Source of the DNA: Hyphomicrobiales bacterium
Lineage (GTDB): Bacteria > Pseudomonadota > Alphaproteobacteria > Rhizobiales > Beijerinckiaceae
DNA length: 64,000 nt
Reading direction: 5' to 3'
NCBI GenBank assembly: GCA_027483945.1
Contig: JAIXTM010000014.1
Span: 1 to 64,000 of the forward strand
A model generated the notes under the pieces. It did not search any database and was not told the DNA's origin. It saw only the letters and a program-made list of their open reading frames with translations. The position numbers and the translations under genes are program-made. This document shows positions 1-9,792 of this stretch, piece by piece. Positions within the stretch are counted from its first letter, which is position 1. The number at the start of each line of letters is the position of its first letter.

Positions 1-373
<373 letters not shown>

Positions 374-399
374 GATGAGATTTTGATCTCGGCTGGTCA

Positions 400-512
400 C
401 TACGTAATTGACGGAGACTTCACATCGACCGACTTTCGCCGGTCATGTGAGCTCCGAAACGTAGTACCGCCGAAGTCTCTCTGACTGTCATAGACAGTCC
501 GCAAGGACTTCG
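400..512 (-). other. 16S leader RNA secondary structure
   Basis: Between the 16S 5' end and the boxA the sequence holds nested inverted repeats. CTACGT (400-405) pairs with ACGTAG (459-464) around an inner stem in which CACAT and GACC (421-430) pair with GGTC and ATGTG (441-449). A second structure pairs CGAAGTC (471-477) with GACTTCG (506-512) around a 7-bp hairpin, GACTGTC/GACAGTC (483-489/493-499). Such leader stems are usual in rRNA operons, where they take part in RNase III processing and 30S assembly. The exact processing sites cannot be told from sequence. Confidence 0.6.
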
Positions 513-538
513 CCGCCTACGTTTCTCTTTCGTCTTCA

Positions 539-551
539 ATTGTCAAAGAGC
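539..551 (-). promoter_or_regulatory. boxA-type rRNA antitermination site
   Basis: The reverse strand reads GCTCTTTGACAAT, close to the bacterial boxA consensus (TGCTCTTTAACAA). It sits between the predicted rRNA promoter and the 16S gene, where the NusB/NusE (S10) antitermination complex loads. The match and the position are seen directly. The function is inferred. Confidence 0.7.
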
Positions 552-680
552 GGCATCTTTCGATGCAATCGCTTCACCCGCAAACGAGCGTCTGGTCCCG
601 ACCGAGGTCGGGCAGCGCGGCCCGGCTTACAGAGGAAGCGATGGGCGCCGTCTCGCGTCAGCGGCGGCGTCGATGGGCGG

Positions 681-710
681 TTTATAGGGGGAGGCCCGTT
701 CAGGTGTCAA
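681..710 (-). promoter_or_regulatory. rRNA operon promoter (sigma-70 type)
   Basis: On the reverse strand TTGACA (705-710) and TATAAA (681-686) are separated by 18 bp, an almost perfect housekeeping promoter. Directly upstream is an A/T tract (719-731, seven consecutive T on the reverse strand) that resembles an UP element. Transcription would start near 674 and run left through boxA into 16S, giving a leader of about 300 nt. Between this promoter and the next gene at 1027 (about 710-1026) I see no convincing gene. Confidence 0.8.
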
Positions 711-1026
711 CACCAATCTTCAAAAAAAGTTCGCACTGCCGACGGGAAAGGTTGCAACCGATTGATCATGAAGGAGAATTTCGCAGAATCCGCGCCATGA
801 GAGGGGGCGATCGGCCTCGTTTGCGCCATGAATCCGTGGCCAGAGGCTGTGGCGCATCCGGAAACGGACATGGCGGCGCTTCGCGCTCCGCTGGCCAGAT
901 ACGGGATGCGCGCTTTCACGCGCTCGCGTAGAGCGCGCGGGCGCAACGTTGATTTATGGGGTTCCGGGGGGCATCTTGCGGCTCCCCGCGCCCCGCCGCT
1001 CGGCAGGGTCCTACGATTTGGGCGAG

Positions 1027-3060
1027 ATGACGGAACAGGTTCAGGGATCGATGGTGGCCGAAGCGCCCGGCCCGCGTGCCGAGCGTGCGCCCGGCATCGG
1101 TCCGCATCTGGATCTCGGCCACGAGCCGCCCCTCTCTCCGTCCGGTCAGTCGGCCGGTGAGATCGACCGCCGCGCCGTAAGCCTGCGCTGGCTCGCGGGA
1201 AGCGTGCTTACCGGCCTCAGCGGCGCCCTGCTCATCGGTGCCGCCATCCATATCTCGGTGGAAGGAGACGGGATCGTCGCCGAACGGCCGGAGGCCGCGG
1301 CACCCCAGGCCAAGGCCGCGCCGTCCGCGAGAGCCGGCGCCCGCAAGGCGGACAAGCTCGTCCAGACCCAGACGACCGCGGTCGCCCGGCAGACCTTCCG
1401 ATCGCCGATGACGATCCGCGTGGCCGACCGCGAGGTCATCAAGGTCCGGCCGTTCGTGCGGATCGCGGCGAACCTGTCACTGACGACCGGCACCTACGCG
1501 TCCGATATTCCCGACTTCAATCCGATGCGCCTCTTCGCCGAGGATTCCGGCACGCCGGATCGCTTCGCCGAAGTGCCGGCCGACGTCGCCGACCCGGAAG
1601 TGTCCGTGGTCAAGCGTGATCTGTCGCTGGTGGAAACGCAGGCCGATGCCTCCGCACCGACCGACGACGAGATCGCGGCGCGGATCGAGGAGGAGCGCCA
1701 GAACGCCTCCGCCCCGGCGCGCGGCGGCGGATTGCGAATCCCGCCGCAACTCCTCCTGTCGCGCGCGGTACGGTCGCCGGAGCCGGTCGGCGCTGCGCTG
1801 GGCTATGCGGGCCCGCTGGAGACGACCTTCTCCGCCATTGAGGTCCGGGTGGTGCCGGAGAACGTCACCCAGATTTCAAAGCCGGATCCCAACGTGCGCG
1901 AGCAGGCGCCGGAAGAACTGGTCGTGCCGCTGCGCAAGGGTGAGACGCTCGATACGCTCTTGAAGGCGCAAGGCGCCACCCCGGCGGAAATTGCCGCCAT
2001 CGTCGCCGCCCTCGGTGGCCGGGCCAAGGTCAACGCCCTGCCCGAGGGCCAGGGCGTTCGGGTCCTCACAGTGCCGGGGGCGCAGCCGCTCTCCCGCCAG
2101 GTTGCCCGGGTCATGCTCTACGGCGAGAAGGGCATCGAGGCGATCGCGGCTATGACGGATGCGGGCATCTTCGTGCCAGTCGCCGTGCCCGAGGTCGCGC
2201 CCGAGCGGCAGGAGGCGGAGCTTGCCGGCGAGGACGAGGACGGCCAAAGCGGCGGCGTCCGGCTTTATGAAAGCATCTACGAGACCGGCCTGCGCTACGA
2301 GCTGCCCCGGGCGGCTATCGAGGAACTGATCCGGGTCTTCGCCTACGATGTCGATTTCCAGCGCCGCGTTTCGGTCGGCGACACGTTCGAGGTCTTCTTC
2401 GCCGACGACGAGGAAAACAACGGACGCATCGAAATCCTCTACGCGTCGTTGTCCGTCGGCGGGGAGACGCGCAAGGTCTATCGTTTCGTCTCGCCGGAGG
2501 ACGGTTCGGTCGACTATTTCGACGAGGATGGCCGCTCGCTGAAGAAGTTCCTGTTACGCAAGCCCATCGCCGACGGCGAGCTCCGCTCGACCTTCGGCAT
2601 GCGCCGCCATCCGGTGCTCGGCTACTCGAAAATGCATACCGGCATCGACTGGGCCAACAAGATCGGCACGCCTATCCTGTCCGCCGGCAACGGCACCGTC
2701 ATCAAGGCCGAATGGGACTCCGGCTATGGCCGGCGCGTCGAGATCCAGCACGCCAACGGCTACGTCACGGCCTATTCCCACCAATCGTCCTTCGCCAAGG
2801 GCATCGCTCCCGGCGCCAAGGTTCGCCAGGGGCAGGTGATCGGCTATGTGGGCAATTCCGGTCTCTCCACCGGTCCGCACCTCCATTACGAGGTGCTGGT
2901 CAACAACCGCTTCGTCAATCCTTTGAAGATCAAGGTGCCGCGCAGCCGCGAGCTGGAAGGCCGCGCCCTCGCCGAATTCCGCCGCCAGCGCGAGCAGGCG
3001 GACAGCCTGATCCTCAAATCCACGACCGCCGCCCGGTTCGCCCAGCGCGACGGGTCGTGA
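1027..3060 (+). CDS. M23-family peptidoglycan endopeptidase, membrane-anchored
   Basis: This is a 677-residue LytM-type zinc metallopeptidase that probably cleaves peptidoglycan cross-links from the periplasmic face. A short cytoplasmic N-terminus is followed by one membrane segment (about residues 53-76), a long acidic/proline-rich periplasmic region with a LysM/OapA-like stretch (PLRKGETLDTLLKAQG), and the C-terminal M23 domain. The zinc ligands are intact: HTGID (H537, D541) and HLH (H618, H620). I chose the ATG at 1027. A TTG 78 bp upstream is also open, but its extension shows no family features. The following permease gene starts 1 base after the stop, so the two are probably co-transcribed. 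All catalytic residues are present, which argues against a purely regulatory EnvC/NlpD-like role. The exact substrate is unknown. Confidence 0.9.
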   Translation: MTEQVQGSMVAEAPGPRAERAPGIGPHLDLGHEPPLSPSGQSAGEIDRRAVSLRWLAGSVLTGLSGALLIGAAIHISVEGDGIVAERPEAAAPQAKAAPSARAGARKADKLVQTQTTAVARQTFRSPMTIRVADREVIKVRPFVRIAANLSLTTGTYASDIPDFNPMRLFAEDSGTPDRFAEVPADVADPEVSVVKRDLSLVETQADASAPTDDEIAARIEEERQNASAPARGGGLRIPPQLLLSRAVRSPEPVGAALGYAGPLETTFSAIEVRVVPENVTQISKPDPNVREQAPEELVVPLRKGETLDTLLKAQGATPAEIAAIVAALGGRAKVNALPEGQGVRVLTVPGAQPLSRQVARVMLYGEKGIEAIAAMTDAGIFVPVAVPEVAPERQEAELAGEDEDGQSGGVRLYESIYETGLRYELPRAAIEELIRVFAYDVDFQRRVSVGDTFEVFFADDEENNGRIEILYASLSVGGETRKVYRFVSPEDGSVDYFDEDGRSLKKFLLRKPIADGELRSTFGMRRHPVLGYSKMHTGIDWANKIGTPILSAGNGTVIKAEWDSGYGRRVEIQHANGYVTAYSHQSSFAKGIAPGAKVRQGQVIGYVGNSGLSTGPHLHYEVLVNNRFVNPLKIKVPRSRELEGRALAEFRRQREQADSLILKSTTAARFAQRDGS

Positions 3061-3061
3061 C

Positions 3062-3982
3062 GTGACCGGCCTCGTCCTGATTGTCCTGCCCGTCTTCGGG
3101 CTGATCCTGATCGGCTACCTGGCGCGCTTTGCCGGCATCCTGTCAGACCGGACCGGCGACGGGCTGTCCGATTTCGTGTTCACCCTCGCGGTGCCGTGTC
3201 TCATCTTCAAGGCGCTGGCCCGCACCGACATGCCCGTGGTTCAGCCCTGGGGCTACTGGATCGCCTATTTCGGCGGCGTCACGATCGTCTGGATCGTTGC
3301 GATGGGGCTCGCGGCACGGCTGTTCAACGCGACGCCGACCGAAAGCGTGGTTACGGGCTTTTCCGCGGGCCAGTCCAACACCGTCTTCGTCGGCGTGCCG
3401 ATGATCCTGCAGGCTTATGGCGACGAGGGCGCCGTTCCGCTCTTCCTGCTCCTCGCGATCCATTTGCCGATCATGATGACCGTGGCGACGCTGCTTGCCG
3501 AAGGCCGGGGTGCGTCTCCGCTCCTGATCCTCAAGCGGCTCGCCACCCATCCGATCATCCTGGGCGTGTTCATGGGATGGATCGCGCGCCTGCTGCCGGC
3601 CTGGGCGATCCCTGGTCCGGCCTGGACCATCGTGGAGACCATCGCCTCGGCGGCGGTACCCTGCGCGCTCATCGCCATGGGCGTCGCGCTGCGGCGCTAC
3701 GGGCTGGAATCAGGCTGGCGGCTGCCGCTCATCGTTTCGGGGCTGAAGCTGGTCGTCCACCCGCTCATCGTCTACCTGCTCGCGACACGGGTCTTCTCCA
3801 TGCCGCCGGCCTGGGCGGGTGTCGCCGTCCTCTTCGCGGCCTCCCCGTCCGGCATCAACGCCTACCTCTTCGCGGAGCGCTACCGGCAGGGCGTCGGCCT
3901 CGCCTCGAGCGCCATCGCGATGTCGACCGCGCTCGCGGTCCCGTCCACCATCGCCTGGCTATGGGTTCTGGGCGTCCGCTAG
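3062..3982 (+). CDS. AEC-family (auxin efflux carrier type) permease
   Basis: This 306-residue hydrophobic protein has about ten membrane segments and no signal peptide. The N-terminal hairpin (VLPVFGLILIGYLARFAGIL), the following FVFTLAVPCLIFKAL and the C-terminal ASPSGINAYLFAERY region are typical of AEC transporters, which move small carboxylates or similar solutes. The substrate cannot be told from sequence. It starts with GTG 1 base after the M23 peptidase stop. Its last 24 bp overlap the 3' end of the convergent gluQ gene. Confidence 0.85.
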   Translation: MTGLVLIVLPVFGLILIGYLARFAGILSDRTGDGLSDFVFTLAVPCLIFKALARTDMPVVQPWGYWIAYFGGVTIVWIVAMGLAARLFNATPTESVVTGFSAGQSNTVFVGVPMILQAYGDEGAVPLFLLLAIHLPIMMTVATLLAEGRGASPLLILKRLATHPIILGVFMGWIARLLPAWAIPGPAWTIVETIASAAVPCALIAMGVALRRYGLESGWRLPLIVSGLKLVVHPLIVYLLATRVFSMPPAWAGVAVLFAASPSGINAYLFAERYRQGVGLASSAIAMSTALAVPSTIAWLWVLGVR

Positions 3983-4918
3983 AGCGTCGGCGAATCCAAG
4001 GCTCCGGCGCACCTCCGGCGCGGTGACGCCGCCGGCACGCAGGTCCGCCAATGACGGCGAGCCTCGGCTTTTGGAAAGCTTGTGGCCGCTGGGGTCCTTC
4101 TGCAGCTCATGGTGATGATAAAGCGGGGTCGGCAGGCCGAACAGGCGCTGCAGCAGGACATGGATATCGGTCGCTGCCTCCAGGTCGAGACCACGCACGA
4201 CATGCGTCACGCCCTGGATCGCGTCGTCCGTGACGACAGCAAGGTGGTAGCTGGTCGGCACATCCTTGCGCGCAAGGACCACATCGCCCCACCGCGCCGG
4301 ATCGCAGACCACCTCGCCCTCGACCTCGCCGGACGTGCCGACGCGGGTGTAGCGGAGCGGTTCGCTGCCGGCCGCGGCCAGGGCAGCCGACATGTCGAGC
4401 CGCCACGCGAAGGGCGCACCGCCCTCCATCAGCATCTCGCTCTCCATATGCGACCGCGCGCGGCAGGTGCCTGGATAGAGCGGCACGCCTTCCGGATCGC
4501 GCGGCCACGGCGCTCCGATTTCCTCCTCCCGCACCGCAACCGCCTCGACGACGGCACGGCGCGAGCAGAAGCACGGATAGACGAGCGAACGTTCGCGCAA
4601 GCGGCCGAGCGCCGCGGCATAATCGGCGAAATGCTGCGATTGCCGGCGCTCCGGTCTTTCCCAGTCGAGGCCCAGCCAGGCTAGGTCGGCAAGGCACGCC
4701 CCCACCAGAGCCGGCACGCAACGCACGACGTCGATATCCTCGATCCGGATCAGGAAGCGGCCACCGAGGCGCAAGGCCATCCCAGCGTTGAGCAGGGCGG
4801 AATGAGCATGGCCGAGATGCAGCAGCCCGTTCGGGCTCGGCGCGAATCGGAAAACGGGTGTCCCGCCAGCGGGGAAGTCGGGCATGATGGAACGCGGAAT
4901 CGTCTGGCCGATCGTCAC
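3959..4918 (-). CDS. gluQ: Glutamyl-Q tRNA(Asp) synthetase
   Basis: This is a 319-residue class I synthetase catalytic core without the anticodon-binding domain of GluRS, so by family it attaches glutamate to the queuosine base of tRNA(Asp). The HIGH-like motif HLGH (34-37) follows the characteristic FRFAPSPNG segment. The KMSKS-like motif is KLSKS (280-284). Cysteines in PCFCSRR and YPGTC match the GluQ-RS zinc site. The length is right for the family (about 290-320). An internal ATG at residue 12 (4885) is an alternative start. The gene ends inside the 3' end of the convergent permease gene. Confidence 0.93.
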   Translation of the reverse strand: MTIGQTIPRSIMPDFPAGGTPVFRFAPSPNGLLHLGHAHSALLNAGMALRLGGRFLIRIEDIDVVRCVPALVGACLADLAWLGLDWERPERRQSQHFADYAAALGRLRERSLVYPCFCSRRAVVEAVAVREEEIGAPWPRDPEGVPLYPGTCRARSHMESEMLMEGGAPFAWRLDMSAALAAAGSEPLRYTRVGTSGEVEGEVVCDPARWGDVVLARKDVPTSYHLAVVTDDAIQGVTHVVRGLDLEAATDIHVLLQRLFGLPTPLYHHHELQKDPSGHKLSKSRGSPSLADLRAGGVTAPEVRRSLGFADALADAQNP

Positions 4919-4946
4919 GATGCCACTTTAGCGGAGAGAAGAGCCG

Positions 4947-5588
4947 ATGCGCATCCTTGACAATGAGGTCGTGCTCGCCGAGGCGCTCGAAGCGCTCGCC
5001 GCCGCCGACCCCGTCATGGCTCGCATCCTGGCGGACGGTGCCCGGCCGCCGCTGCGCAAGCGGCAGGCCGGCCTGGAAGAACTCGCGGCGATCATCGTCA
5101 GCCAACAATTGTCGGTGGCGAGCGCCGGTGCGATCTGGAAGCGTTTTGCGGAGCGGTTCGATGCGTCCGACGCCGCGGCCATCGCCGCGGCTGACGAAGC
5201 GGACCTGCGGGCCTGTGGCCTGTCGGGTCCCAAGATCCGCACCTTACGCACCGTCTGCCAGGCTGTTGCGTCCGGCGAACTTGCGATCGGCGAGCTCGAT
5301 CGGCTTTCGGCTGACGAGGCCCATGCGGCGCTCGTCAAGGTCAAGGGCATCGGTCCATGGACGGCCGACATCTACCTCCTGTTCTGCCTTGGCAATCCGG
5401 ACGCTTTCGCGGCCGGTGATCTGGCGCTGCAGGAAGGCGCGCGTATGGCCTACGGCCTCGACAAGCGCCCTGATGCGAAGGCCCTGCTGGCCCTGGCGGA
5501 ACAATGGCGACCCTGGCGTGGCGCCGCCGCCAAGGTGCTGTGGGCCTATTATGGGCAGCAGAAGGCGCGGACCGGCACGCCGGTCTGA
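4947..5588 (+). CDS. DNA-3-methyladenine glycosylase II, AlkA-like
   Basis: This 213-residue protein belongs to the HhH-GPD DNA glycosylase superfamily and should excise alkylated purines in base excision repair. The helix-hairpin-helix is VKGIGPWTA (132-140). The catalytic aspartate is D158 in AAGDLALQ. The SQQLS motif (about 52-56) is also typical. It lacks the N-terminal domain of E. coli AlkA, as do most short alphaproteobacterial members, and it has no Fe-S cysteine cluster like that of MutY or Nth. It is divergent from gluQ and ends 4 bp before the convergent ABC transporter gene. Confidence 0.9.
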   Translation: MRILDNEVVLAEALEALAAADPVMARILADGARPPLRKRQAGLEELAAIIVSQQLSVASAGAIWKRFAERFDASDAAAIAAADEADLRACGLSGPKIRTLRTVCQAVASGELAIGELDRLSADEAHAALVKVKGIGPWTADIYLLFCLGNPDAFAAGDLALQEGARMAYGLDKRPDAKALLALAEQWRPWRGAAAKVLWAYYGQQKARTGTPV

Positions 5589-5592
5589 GCCG

Positions 5593-7428
5593 TCAGGCCG
5601 GCGGCAGGTCCGCGCTCGGATCCGGAGAAGGCCGCGGACGCAGCGACCGCCGAAGGATCTTGGACAGGAGCTTCGCGCCGCGCCCCTTGCCGCGCGCCGA
5701 CGAACGCCGCGCCTCCGACGGCTCGCGCGCGAGCATCAGCTTGCGTTCATGGTAGCGCTCCAGGCTCGGGCGATGCGCGATGGAGATCAGCGTGGCATCG
5801 GGCAGTTCGCCGATCAGCATCTCCATCAGCGTTTCCTGGCTGGCCTCGTCCAGAGCGGACGTCGCCTCGTCCATGATGACGATGTCGGGTCTGCCGACGA
5901 TCAACCGCGCGAAGGCGAGGCGCTGCTGCTCGCCGCCGGAGAGCACCTTGTCCCAGCGCTCGTCCTCGCCGATCCGATCGGCGAGATGCCCCAGCCCAAC
6001 CCGCTTCAGCGCCTGGCTGAGCTCGGCGTCGGGCAGCTTGCGTGACTGGTCGGGATAAAGCACCGCATCGCGCAGCGTGCCCAACGGGATGTAGGGCCGC
6101 TGCGGCAGGAAGGCGAGCGAGCGTCCCTCGGGAAGGAGCACCCGCCCCTGGCCCCAGGGCCAGAGCCCGGCGATGGCGCGGATCAGCGTGCTCTTGCCCG
6201 TTCCGGATTCGCCGGTGAGGATCACCTTCTCTCCAGGGGCGATGGTCGCGTCCGCATCCGTGATGACGACCCGTCCGTTATGCTGCGCTACCGACAGGCC
6301 GCTGAGATGGATCGCCTCGTCCGGGCTCTTGTCGATGATGATGCGCTCGTCCTTGGTGGCGCCGAGCGAGGCATCGAGGTCGTCGAACGCGCCCCACAAC
6401 CCGACGATGCGGGCCACCGAGGCCATCCATTCCGCGATGCGGATATAGTTCTCGACCAGCCAGTTCAGCGCGTATTGGACCTGCACGAAGGCGGCCGCGC
6501 ACTGCATCAGGGCGCCGAGCGTCAGTTCGCCGGAGAGATATTTCGGCGCGCCGAGAAGCAGCGGCACGACCGGAGCCAGCGTCCCGTTGGCGTTGATCAG
6601 CCAGGTCATGCGCGCCTGCTGGCGGATCACGTCCATCCAGTGCGTCACCAGGCGACGCAGCGTCCGGCGGATCGAGGCGCGTTCGTCGTCCTCGCCGCCG
6701 ATGAGCGCGATGGATTCCGCGTTCTCGCGGATGCGGGACAGTTCGAACCGCAGATGCGCCTCGGACGCGTTCTTGGTCTCCACCTTGTTCACCAGCGGGC
6801 GCCCGACCTTGGCCATGCTGAACGAGGCGATCAGCGCATAGGTCACCGAGCCCAGGACCATATAGCCCGGGATCGTGAAGCCGCCGACATTGATCGACCC
6901 GCCGACGGTCCAGAGCACCCCGATGAACGCCGCCGCCATGAGGCCGGCATTGGACAGGCCGATGATGAAATCGACGATCGGCTCGGTGGCGATGCGGCTG
7001 TCCTCCGCCATGCGGTATTCGGGTGCGTCGATCTCGGGCGCGGCGATGTTGAGCCGGTAGAAGCGCTGCTCGGCGAGCCATTGCTGCGACAGCTGCGCGG
7101 TCAGCCATTCCCGCCAGCGCACCTGCAGGCGCATCCGCGCGAAGACCATGCAGACGGCGGCCAGAGCCGCCGCGAAGGTGAGCCCCAGGAAGATGAAGAC
7201 GGCATTGAATGCCGCGCCCGTATTCTTCTGCTCCAGCGCGTTGAAGAAATAGGCGTTCCAGCGGTTGATGCCGATCTGGACGGCGAGATTGAAAAGCACG
7301 GCGGCGCCCACCGCCGCGATCAGCAGCCATGCGCGGCGCTTCGTGCGCCCCGTCCAGAAGCCCTTTACGAAATCCCAGTAGCGCCGGAGGACCTGCTCCT
7401 GCACCGACTGCTGCGCATCGTCCGCCAC
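5593..7428 (-). CDS. SbmA/BacA-like ABC transporter with fused ATPase (YddA type)
   Basis: This 611-residue ABC half-transporter has an SbmA/BacA-type membrane domain (RRYWDFVKGFWTGRTKRRAW near the N-terminus, then about six membrane segments to residue 340) and a C-terminal ATPase. Walker A is GESGTGKST (about 406-414), the signature is LSGGEQQ (about 496-502), Walker B is IVIMDE and the H-loop is IAHRPS. A basic, proline-rich tail follows. Related proteins import peptides, cobalamin-like or very-long-chain fatty-acid substrates. The substrate here is unknown. It would work as a dimer in the inner membrane. Confidence 0.88.
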   Translation of the reverse strand: MADDAQQSVQEQVLRRYWDFVKGFWTGRTKRRAWLLIAAVGAAVLFNLAVQIGINRWNAYFFNALEQKNTGAAFNAVFIFLGLTFAAALAAVCMVFARMRLQVRWREWLTAQLSQQWLAEQRFYRLNIAAPEIDAPEYRMAEDSRIATEPIVDFIIGLSNAGLMAAAFIGVLWTVGGSINVGGFTIPGYMVLGSVTYALIASFSMAKVGRPLVNKVETKNASEAHLRFELSRIRENAESIALIGGEDDERASIRRTLRRLVTHWMDVIRQQARMTWLINANGTLAPVVPLLLGAPKYLSGELTLGALMQCAAAFVQVQYALNWLVENYIRIAEWMASVARIVGLWGAFDDLDASLGATKDERIIIDKSPDEAIHLSGLSVAQHNGRVVITDADATIAPGEKVILTGESGTGKSTLIRAIAGLWPWGQGRVLLPEGRSLAFLPQRPYIPLGTLRDAVLYPDQSRKLPDAELSQALKRVGLGHLADRIGEDERWDKVLSGGEQQRLAFARLIVGRPDIVIMDEATSALDEASQETLMEMLIGELPDATLISIAHRPSLERYHERKLMLAREPSEARRSSARGKGRGAKLLSKILRRSLRPRPSPDPSADLPPA

Positions 7429-7515
7429 GCGTACCGCCCCGTCCTTTGACCTGATGTCAGACGAAGCGCAAACGGCAAGCTTGGCCGAATCGTTCCCTAG
7501 CGGAAGTCGGGTGCC

Positions 7516-8304
7516 TCAGACGCCGCGCGCGGCGGCGAGCGCGGCACGCGCGCCGGCTCGGAGATGGGCGATCTCGTTCTCGACCGCGATGAAGCGAAGG
7601 CCGAGCTTCAGGAACGCTGCCGCCTGTCCGCCGGAAAAGGCGAAGGCGCCCGCGATCTTGCCGGCGGCGCGGGAGCGCGCGACGACATGACCGACGGCAT
7701 CCTGCACGTCCTGGCGCAGCGGATCGACATTGGCACCGTCCGACAGCGCGATCGAAAGGTCGGCGGGTCCGACGAAGACGCCGTCGATGCCCGGAACCAC
7801 CAGGATGTCATCGAGGGCGGCCAGCGCGGCCCGCGTCTCGATCATCGCCAGAACGAGCGTCATCCGGTTGGCCGAGGCGAGGAACGCGCCCGGCTCCAGG
7901 CCCGAGGCCGGCAGCGCGCCGAAGGGCCCCCAGCTACGCTCGCCCACCGGCGGAAACCGCGTGAACGCTGCCAGACGCCGCGCATCCTCCACATTGTTGA
8001 CCATGGGCCCGATGATGCCGGACGCACCCAGATCGAGAACGCGGGACGCGGTCTGGAACTCGCCGACCGGTATGCGCACGACCGCCGGCTTGCCCGCCGC
8101 GTGGATGGCCGGGATCGCGGCCGTGACGGCCGAAAGATCAACGGCGCCGTGCTGCATGTCCAGCGTCACGGCGTCGAACGCCTCGCGGGCGAGAACGCCC
8201 GCCGTCACCGGGGTCGGAGCCGAGGACCAAGCCGAAAGGACCGGTCCGGCCGCGATCGCCGCGGTGAGCCGTCCGATCGGCGCGGTCTGGCCCATCTGGC
8301 TCAT
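7516..8304 (-). CDS. HpcH/HpaI-family aldolase
   Basis: This is a 262-residue class II pyruvate-type aldolase of the HpcH/HpaI (2-keto-3-deoxy acid) family, with a TIM-barrel fold. Motifs seen are DMQHG, the metal-ligand stretch AMIETR and GVFVGPADLS with the metal-binding aspartate. Such enzymes cleave 2-keto-4-hydroxy acids to pyruvate or oxaloacetate plus an aldehyde. The precise substrate is not deducible. The start codon overlaps the stop of the DUF1476 gene by 4 bp (ATGA), so the two are translationally coupled. Confidence 0.88.
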   Translation of the reverse strand: MSQMGQTAPIGRLTAAIAAGPVLSAWSSAPTPVTAGVLAREAFDAVTLDMQHGAVDLSAVTAAIPAIHAAGKPAVVRIPVGEFQTASRVLDLGASGIIGPMVNNVEDARRLAAFTRFPPVGERSWGPFGALPASGLEPGAFLASANRMTLVLAMIETRAALAALDDILVVPGIDGVFVGPADLSIALSDGANVDPLRQDVQDAVGHVVARSRAAGKIAGAFAFSGGQAAAFLKLGLRFIAVENEIAHLRAGARAALAAARGV

Positions 8305-8624
8305 TGGCCGGCCTTGATCTCGTCGACGGCGCGGGCGAGGAGCTGGTCCATGACCTGCCGCAGCTCGCCGTCCTGGGCGGGCTTGCCGCCCGCATCAAGA
8401 TCATTCTTTACCTTGCGCAGCACGTCGTCGTCGCCCGCCTCCTCGAAATCGGCCAGCACGACCGTCTTCGCGTAATCCGCCGCCGCATCGCCCGACTTGC
8501 CCAGCCGCTCCGCCGCCCACAGACCGAACAGCTTGTTGCGGCGGGCCATGGCCTTGAAGCGCAGCTCCTCATCGAGGGCGAACTTCTTCTCGAAGCTGTC
8601 CTTGCGCTGGTCGAACGTGGTCAT
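8301..8624 (-). CDS. F1-ATPase inhibitor zeta subunit (DUF1476)
   Basis: This small charged protein of 107 residues begins [20 protein letters not shown], the signature of the alphaproteobacterial DUF1476 family. In Paracoccus denitrificans the family is the zeta inhibitor of the F1-ATPase, acting through its N-terminal helix on the catalytic sites. The rest is predicted alpha-helical with no membrane segment. The start at 8624 is set by family conservation. It is the first gene of a two-gene unit with the downstream aldolase (4-bp overlap). No aldolase link to ATPase inhibition is known to me. Confidence 0.9.
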   Translation of the reverse strand: MTTFDQRKDSFEKKFALDEELRFKAMARRNKLFGLWAAERLGKSGDAAADYAKTVVLADFEEAGDDDVLRKVKNDLDAGGKPAQDGELRQVMDQLLARAVDEIKAGQ

Positions 8625-9001
8625 GGGCGATCGGTCTCCGGGAAACGAGGGTCGGCGCGCCTGCGGCGCACATCGCCGATATAGAACCAGCGGACCGGTT
8701 CCGCCAGTCAATTCGGGCGCGGCGCCGCGCCTCGCTCGCTGGCCGCAACCCGCCCTTCGCTTGCGTTGGCGGCCATAAAAGGCCATATGGCGCGGCAGTT
8801 GCGGCCCGCAGGCGCTGGGGACATCCCGGACGGCAGCGGGCCGCGTCGTTGTGCGGGCCGGGGGGATCGGCTAGGTTCGAGCGGGTTTACGGCGGAAACG
8901 ACGGCCTCGCGCGAGAGCCGACGATCCGCCCGCCACCTGCCGCGGACCGCACCAGGGAGCCCCGGCTGGTCATGGATTTCCTCAAGACACGGTACACGCC
9001 G
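8625..9001. other. Divergent intergenic region between the zeta-inhibitor and purC genes
   Basis: This 377-bp gap must hold the promoters of both divergent genes. On the reverse strand a TATATC-like -10 lies near 8681-8686, suitably placed for the DUF1476 gene. On the forward strand GGCC repeats flank an A-rich stretch (about 8771-8784), and an ATG at 8972 is open in frame with purC. I see no additional gene, riboswitch or terminator. Confidence 0.35.
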
Positions 9002-9772
9002 ATGAATCGCCGCCGTCGCGTCTACGAAGGCAAGGCGAAGGTCCTCTACGAGGGCCCCGAGCCGGGAACGCTCATCCAGCATTTCAAGGACGACGCCACC
9101 GCGTTCAACGCGAAGAAGCGCGACGTCATCGACGGCAAGGGCGTGCTGAACAACCGTATCTCCGAATACGTCTTCCAGCACCTCAACGATATCGGCGTGC
9201 CGACGCACTTCATCCGCCGGCTGAACATGCGCGAGCAGCTCATCCGCGAGGTGGAGATCATCCCGCTCGAGGTGGTGGTGCGCAACGTGGCGGCGGGTTC
9301 GCTGTCGACGCGGCTCGGCCTCGAGGAAGGGACGCAGCTCCCGCGCTCGATCATCGAATTCTACTACAAGAACGACGCGCTCAACGACCCGATGGTGTCG
9401 GAGGAGCACATCACGGCCTTCGGCTGGGCGACGCCCCAGGAGATCGACGACATCATGGCGCTCGCCATTCGGGTCAACGACTTCCTGTCCGGCCTCTTCC
9501 TCGGCGTCGGCATCCGCCTCGTCGACTTCAAGATGGAATGCGGCCGGCTTTGGGAAGGCGACATGATGCGCATTGTCGTCGCCGACGAGATCAGCCCCGA
9601 TTCGTGCCGTCTCTGGGACATCAAGTCCAACGATAAGATGGACAAGGACCGCTTCCGCCGCGACCTCGGCGGCCTGATTGAGGCCTATACCGAAGTCGCC
9701 CGCCGCCTCGGCATCCTCGGCGAGAACGAGAAGCCCGGCATCGGCGGCCCGCGCCTGGTCCAGACGGACTGA
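9002..9772 (+). CDS. purC: Phosphoribosylaminoimidazole-succinocarboxamide synthase (SAICAR synthase)
   Basis: This 256-residue cytosolic enzyme joins aspartate to CAIR with ATP in purine synthesis. The N-terminus [20 protein letters not shown], the [17 protein letters not shown] motif and the SPDSCRLWD segment match PurC. The length is standard. I place the start at 9002 from family conservation. An in-frame ATG at 8972 has a weak GGGAG upstream and would add ten residues. The gene is monocistronic here: the next gene begins 20 bp later and encodes a lipoprotein of unrelated type. Confidence 0.95.
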   Translation: MNRRRRVYEGKAKVLYEGPEPGTLIQHFKDDATAFNAKKRDVIDGKGVLNNRISEYVFQHLNDIGVPTHFIRRLNMREQLIREVEIIPLEVVVRNVAAGSLSTRLGLEEGTQLPRSIIEFYYKNDALNDPMVSEEHITAFGWATPQEIDDIMALAIRVNDFLSGLFLGVGIRLVDFKMECGRLWEGDMMRIVVADEISPDSCRLWDIKSNDKMDKDRFRRDLGGLIEAYTEVARRLGILGENEKPGIGGPRLVQTD

Positions 9773-9792
9773 CGCGCTCGTCGGAAGCCGGC

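Noticed and set aside
710-1026. Several short open frames between the rRNA promoter and the M23 peptidase gene
   Set aside because: They are Arg/Gly/Ala-rich, overlap one another on both strands and have no ribosome sites or domains.
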